Source: Rhodocytophaga aerolata (GTDB lineage Bacteria > Bacteroidota > Bacteroidia > Cytophagales > 172606-1). Taken from it: 64,000 nt of DNA. The notes below the pieces were generated by a model. That model saw only the letters and a program-made list of their open reading frames with translations, ran no database searches and was not told where the DNA came from. The stretch spans positions 1 through 64,000 of the forward strand of contig NZ_JAUKPO010000032.1 of assembly GCF_030503435.1 (NCBI RefSeq), read 5' to 3'. The translations under genes and the position numbers were made by a program. Positions 62,300 through 64,000 of the stretch are shown one piece after another; the stretch's first letter is position 1; each line of letters opens with the position of its first letter.

Positions 62300-63196
62300 A
62301 TGAACTCGATTAAATCTATTTCAGCCTTTCACCGCTTGTTATCCTTACCGGAGCCCCGCCATCCGCTGGTGAGCGTCATTAATCTGGCAGAAAGCAAGTT
62401 TTTTGAAGATGAGGTATGGAAAGGATTTGTCAACCTTTTTTATTGTGTTGCCCTAAAAAGAGAAGCCAAAGGCAAAATAAAGTATGGCCAGCAACACTAC
62501 GATTATGATAAGGGCGTATTAAGTTTTACCGCACCTAAGCAGGTGCAATCGTTGGATGTAGCCAACATGGAATGTGGTTCGGGCTATCTGCTTATCTTTC
62601 ATCCGGATTTTTTACTCAATCATTCTCTGGCAAGTTACATGCACAGATATGGTTTTTTCTCCTACTCGGTCAACGAGGCACTTCACCTGTCCGCTGAAGA
62701 AGAAGAGGATCTGATTACCATTCTCGACAAGATCCACAAGGAATGCCTCCACATTGATAAACATACCCAAGAGATCATCTTATCACAAATTGAATTACTG
62801 CTCAACTATTCCAATCGTTTTTACGAGCGGCAGTTCATTACCCGAAAACACAACAATTCTCAGCTGCTTGCCAAATTTGAACAATTGCTAGAGGAGTATT
62901 TTGATACGGATATCGTAGCCCGTCAAGGCCTTTTGACCGTACAATATATAGCCGAGCGCATGAACCTGTCACCCAACTACCTGAGCGACCTGTTACGGGT
63001 GCACACAGGCCAAAACACTCAGCAACATATTCATGAAAAGCTGATTGAGAAAGCCAAGGAAAAGCTTTCTACTACTGGCTTATCGGTGAGCGAAATTGCG
63101 TATGGGTTGGGCTTTGAACACGCCCAATCTTTCAGTACCCTTTTTAAAAAGAAAACCAACCTGTCGCCTTTAGCGTTTCGGCAGGCATTTAACTGA
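62300..63196 (+). CDS. AraC-family transcriptional regulator
   Basis: 298 aa from ATG 62300 (MNSIKSISAFHRLLSLPEPR), the start typical of this Bacteroidota subgroup; the longer reading begins inside the terminator. An N-terminal cupin-like domain (~15-150) precedes a C-terminal AraC HTH (~195-298): VQYIAERMNLSPNYLSDLLR, VSEIAYGLGFEHAQSFSTLF and FKKKTNLSPLAFRQ. Both HTH units are intact. It probably controls the flanking aldo/keto reductase genes. Confidence 0.92.
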   Translation: MNSIKSISAFHRLLSLPEPRHPLVSVINLAESKFFEDEVWKGFVNLFYCVALKREAKGKIKYGQQHYDYDKGVLSFTAPKQVQSLDVANMECGSGYLLIFHPDFLLNHSLASYMHRYGFFSYSVNEALHLSAEEEEDLITILDKIHKECLHIDKHTQEIILSQIELLLNYSNRFYERQFITRKHNNSQLLAKFEQLLEEYFDTDIVARQGLLTVQYIAERMNLSPNYLSDLLRVHTGQNTQQHIHEKLIEKAKEKLSTTGLSVSEIAYGLGFEHAQSFSTLFKKKTNLSPLAFRQAFN

Positions 63197-63227
63197 CAGG
63201 TACAGGTTACTACTGCGAGCAGGAAAC

Positions 63228-63770
63228 TCACTTTTCCACTCCTTTACACGATGAGTCTTTTCCGGGTATAGGTTGGCTAAGAATTCCTCTGATTGACATT
63301 ATTTTTAAGTTACGCACTTTGCCTTCTTTGATCAGGTCGGCAACCGTACCAATTACCTCTTCTACTGGAACACTAGTATCCAGTCTGCAGGGCTGATACA
63401 GATCAATTGTATCCACGCCCAAACGCACCAACGAATAGTTAATGAAGTTCTTGATAGCAATGGGCCGCAAATCCAAACCAATCCACTCCCCGTTGTGAAA
63501 AATAGCCCCAAACTTAACACCGATAAAAGCCTCATCTCTTCTGCTTTCGATGGCTTTGCCTACGAGCAGTTCATTGTGGCCGGCACCATAGAAATCGCCT
63601 GTATTTAAAAAAATAATGTCCCTATCTAATGCCATCTGGATGGTAGCAATACTTTCCTTTTCATCCTTCACAGGGCTTCCCCAAACTGGCGACATACGCA
63701 TGCAACCTAATCCGAGTTTAGACACCATTGGGCCATTTTTGCCCAGAGCAATCTTTGTTATTGTTGTCAT
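63228..63770 (-). pseudogene. Aldo/keto reductase, truncated
   Basis: A 180-aa N-terminal half of an AKR (KIALGKNGPMVSKLGLGCMR ...). The catalytic Asp region reads FLNTGDFYG where related proteins have LDTADFYG: the first acid is Asn, although the Asp-x3-Tyr-like DFYG remains. Lys (IGVKFGA) is present. The reading departs from the family after KEGKVRNLKIM and ends in unrelated residues (SIRGILSQPIPGKDSSCKG). The NADPH-binding C-terminal half is absent. Confidence 0.75.
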
Positions 63771-64000
63771 TCTACTTGTTGTTTAATAGAGTAATGACAC
63801 AAAGGTAAAGGATGCCTAACATAACAGGTTTCTTCTATGGCTCAAATTGCTTGCGTCTGTAGCTCAGTGTTACGCTGCAGAAGGGGTAATGCTAAACACA
63901 TTCATTGTTTTATATGCTGCGCGTGCTTGTTGCATAACCGTCTAACGATAGAAAAACAAGCAACAGAAACTCAACAAGGGGTTCAAAGGATAATGGTTGT
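63771..64000. other. Right-edge non-coding stretch
   Basis: 230 bp up to the window end. No gene recognised. Confidence 0.4.

Overview
The window looks like chromosomal DNA of a gliding-type Bacteroidota, most likely a Cytophagales (Rhodocytophaga-like) bacterium. The evidence is two surface or secreted proteins with type IX secretion (T9SS) type-A tails, one with the type-B gliding-motility tail, DUF4270 and DUF4907 lipoproteins, a PorT-like barrel, LytTR/LytS and PadR/FtsX-permease modules, weak Shine-Dalgarno signals, and TAnnTTTG-type -7 promoter elements. This assignment rests on recognising families by eye; no database was searched.

Layout. 0-3.1 kb: a group II intron (424-2310) inserted antisense into an AraC-family regulator gene. 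3.4-6.9 kb: small redox and metabolic genes (AhpD-like, FMN split-barrel, nucleoside deaminase, SDR). 7-8.4 kb: remnants (GH130 glycosidase, AI-2E transporter). 8.4-23.5 kb: mostly intact signalling and stress genes (outer-membrane barrel, receiver-Crp regulator, CheB-CheR-histidine kinase, SPFH/NfeD pair, universal stress protein, AraC regulator, PAS/GAF histidine kinase, cold-shock protein, GreA-like protein). 23.8-29.3 kb: a decayed island, starting at a tRNA-like 3' remnant and holding a broken SNF2 helicase, an ISL3 transposase, and frameshifted AraC, VOC, DUF4267 and cupin genes. 29.6-38.5 kb: DUF2459 protein, PadR plus FtsX-like permease, a HEIGH-type metalloprotease and a large TPR-CHAT protein. 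39.0-40.7 kb: an IS3-family element. 40.7-51.5 kb: a T9SS/lipoprotein cluster. 52.3-54.2 kb: LytTR/LytS two-component pair. 55.1-59.3 kb: a tight CotH - YD-like protein - VTC - DUF4956 - DUF2490 operon. 59.5-63.8 kb: HxlR/SDR pair, aldo/keto reductases and an AraC regulator.

The most unusual signal is a set of tiny hairpin insertions inside transposase genes. The IS3 orfB is broken by one 19-bp and two 29-bp palindromic insertions. Removing exactly these 77 bp restores an uninterrupted ORF of 292 codons with no other lesion. An unrelated ISL3 transposase carries a 19-bp hairpin with the same arms and a 27-bp hairpin with the same GGACC...GGTCC ends, and removing both again restores a native-looking reading frame. 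Larger ~50-bp palindromes that appear to co-vary lie just beyond the 3' end of each transposase reading frame. Several other long perfect palindromes and a family of GGGGGAGTT hairpins are concentrated in the same 25-40 kb region.
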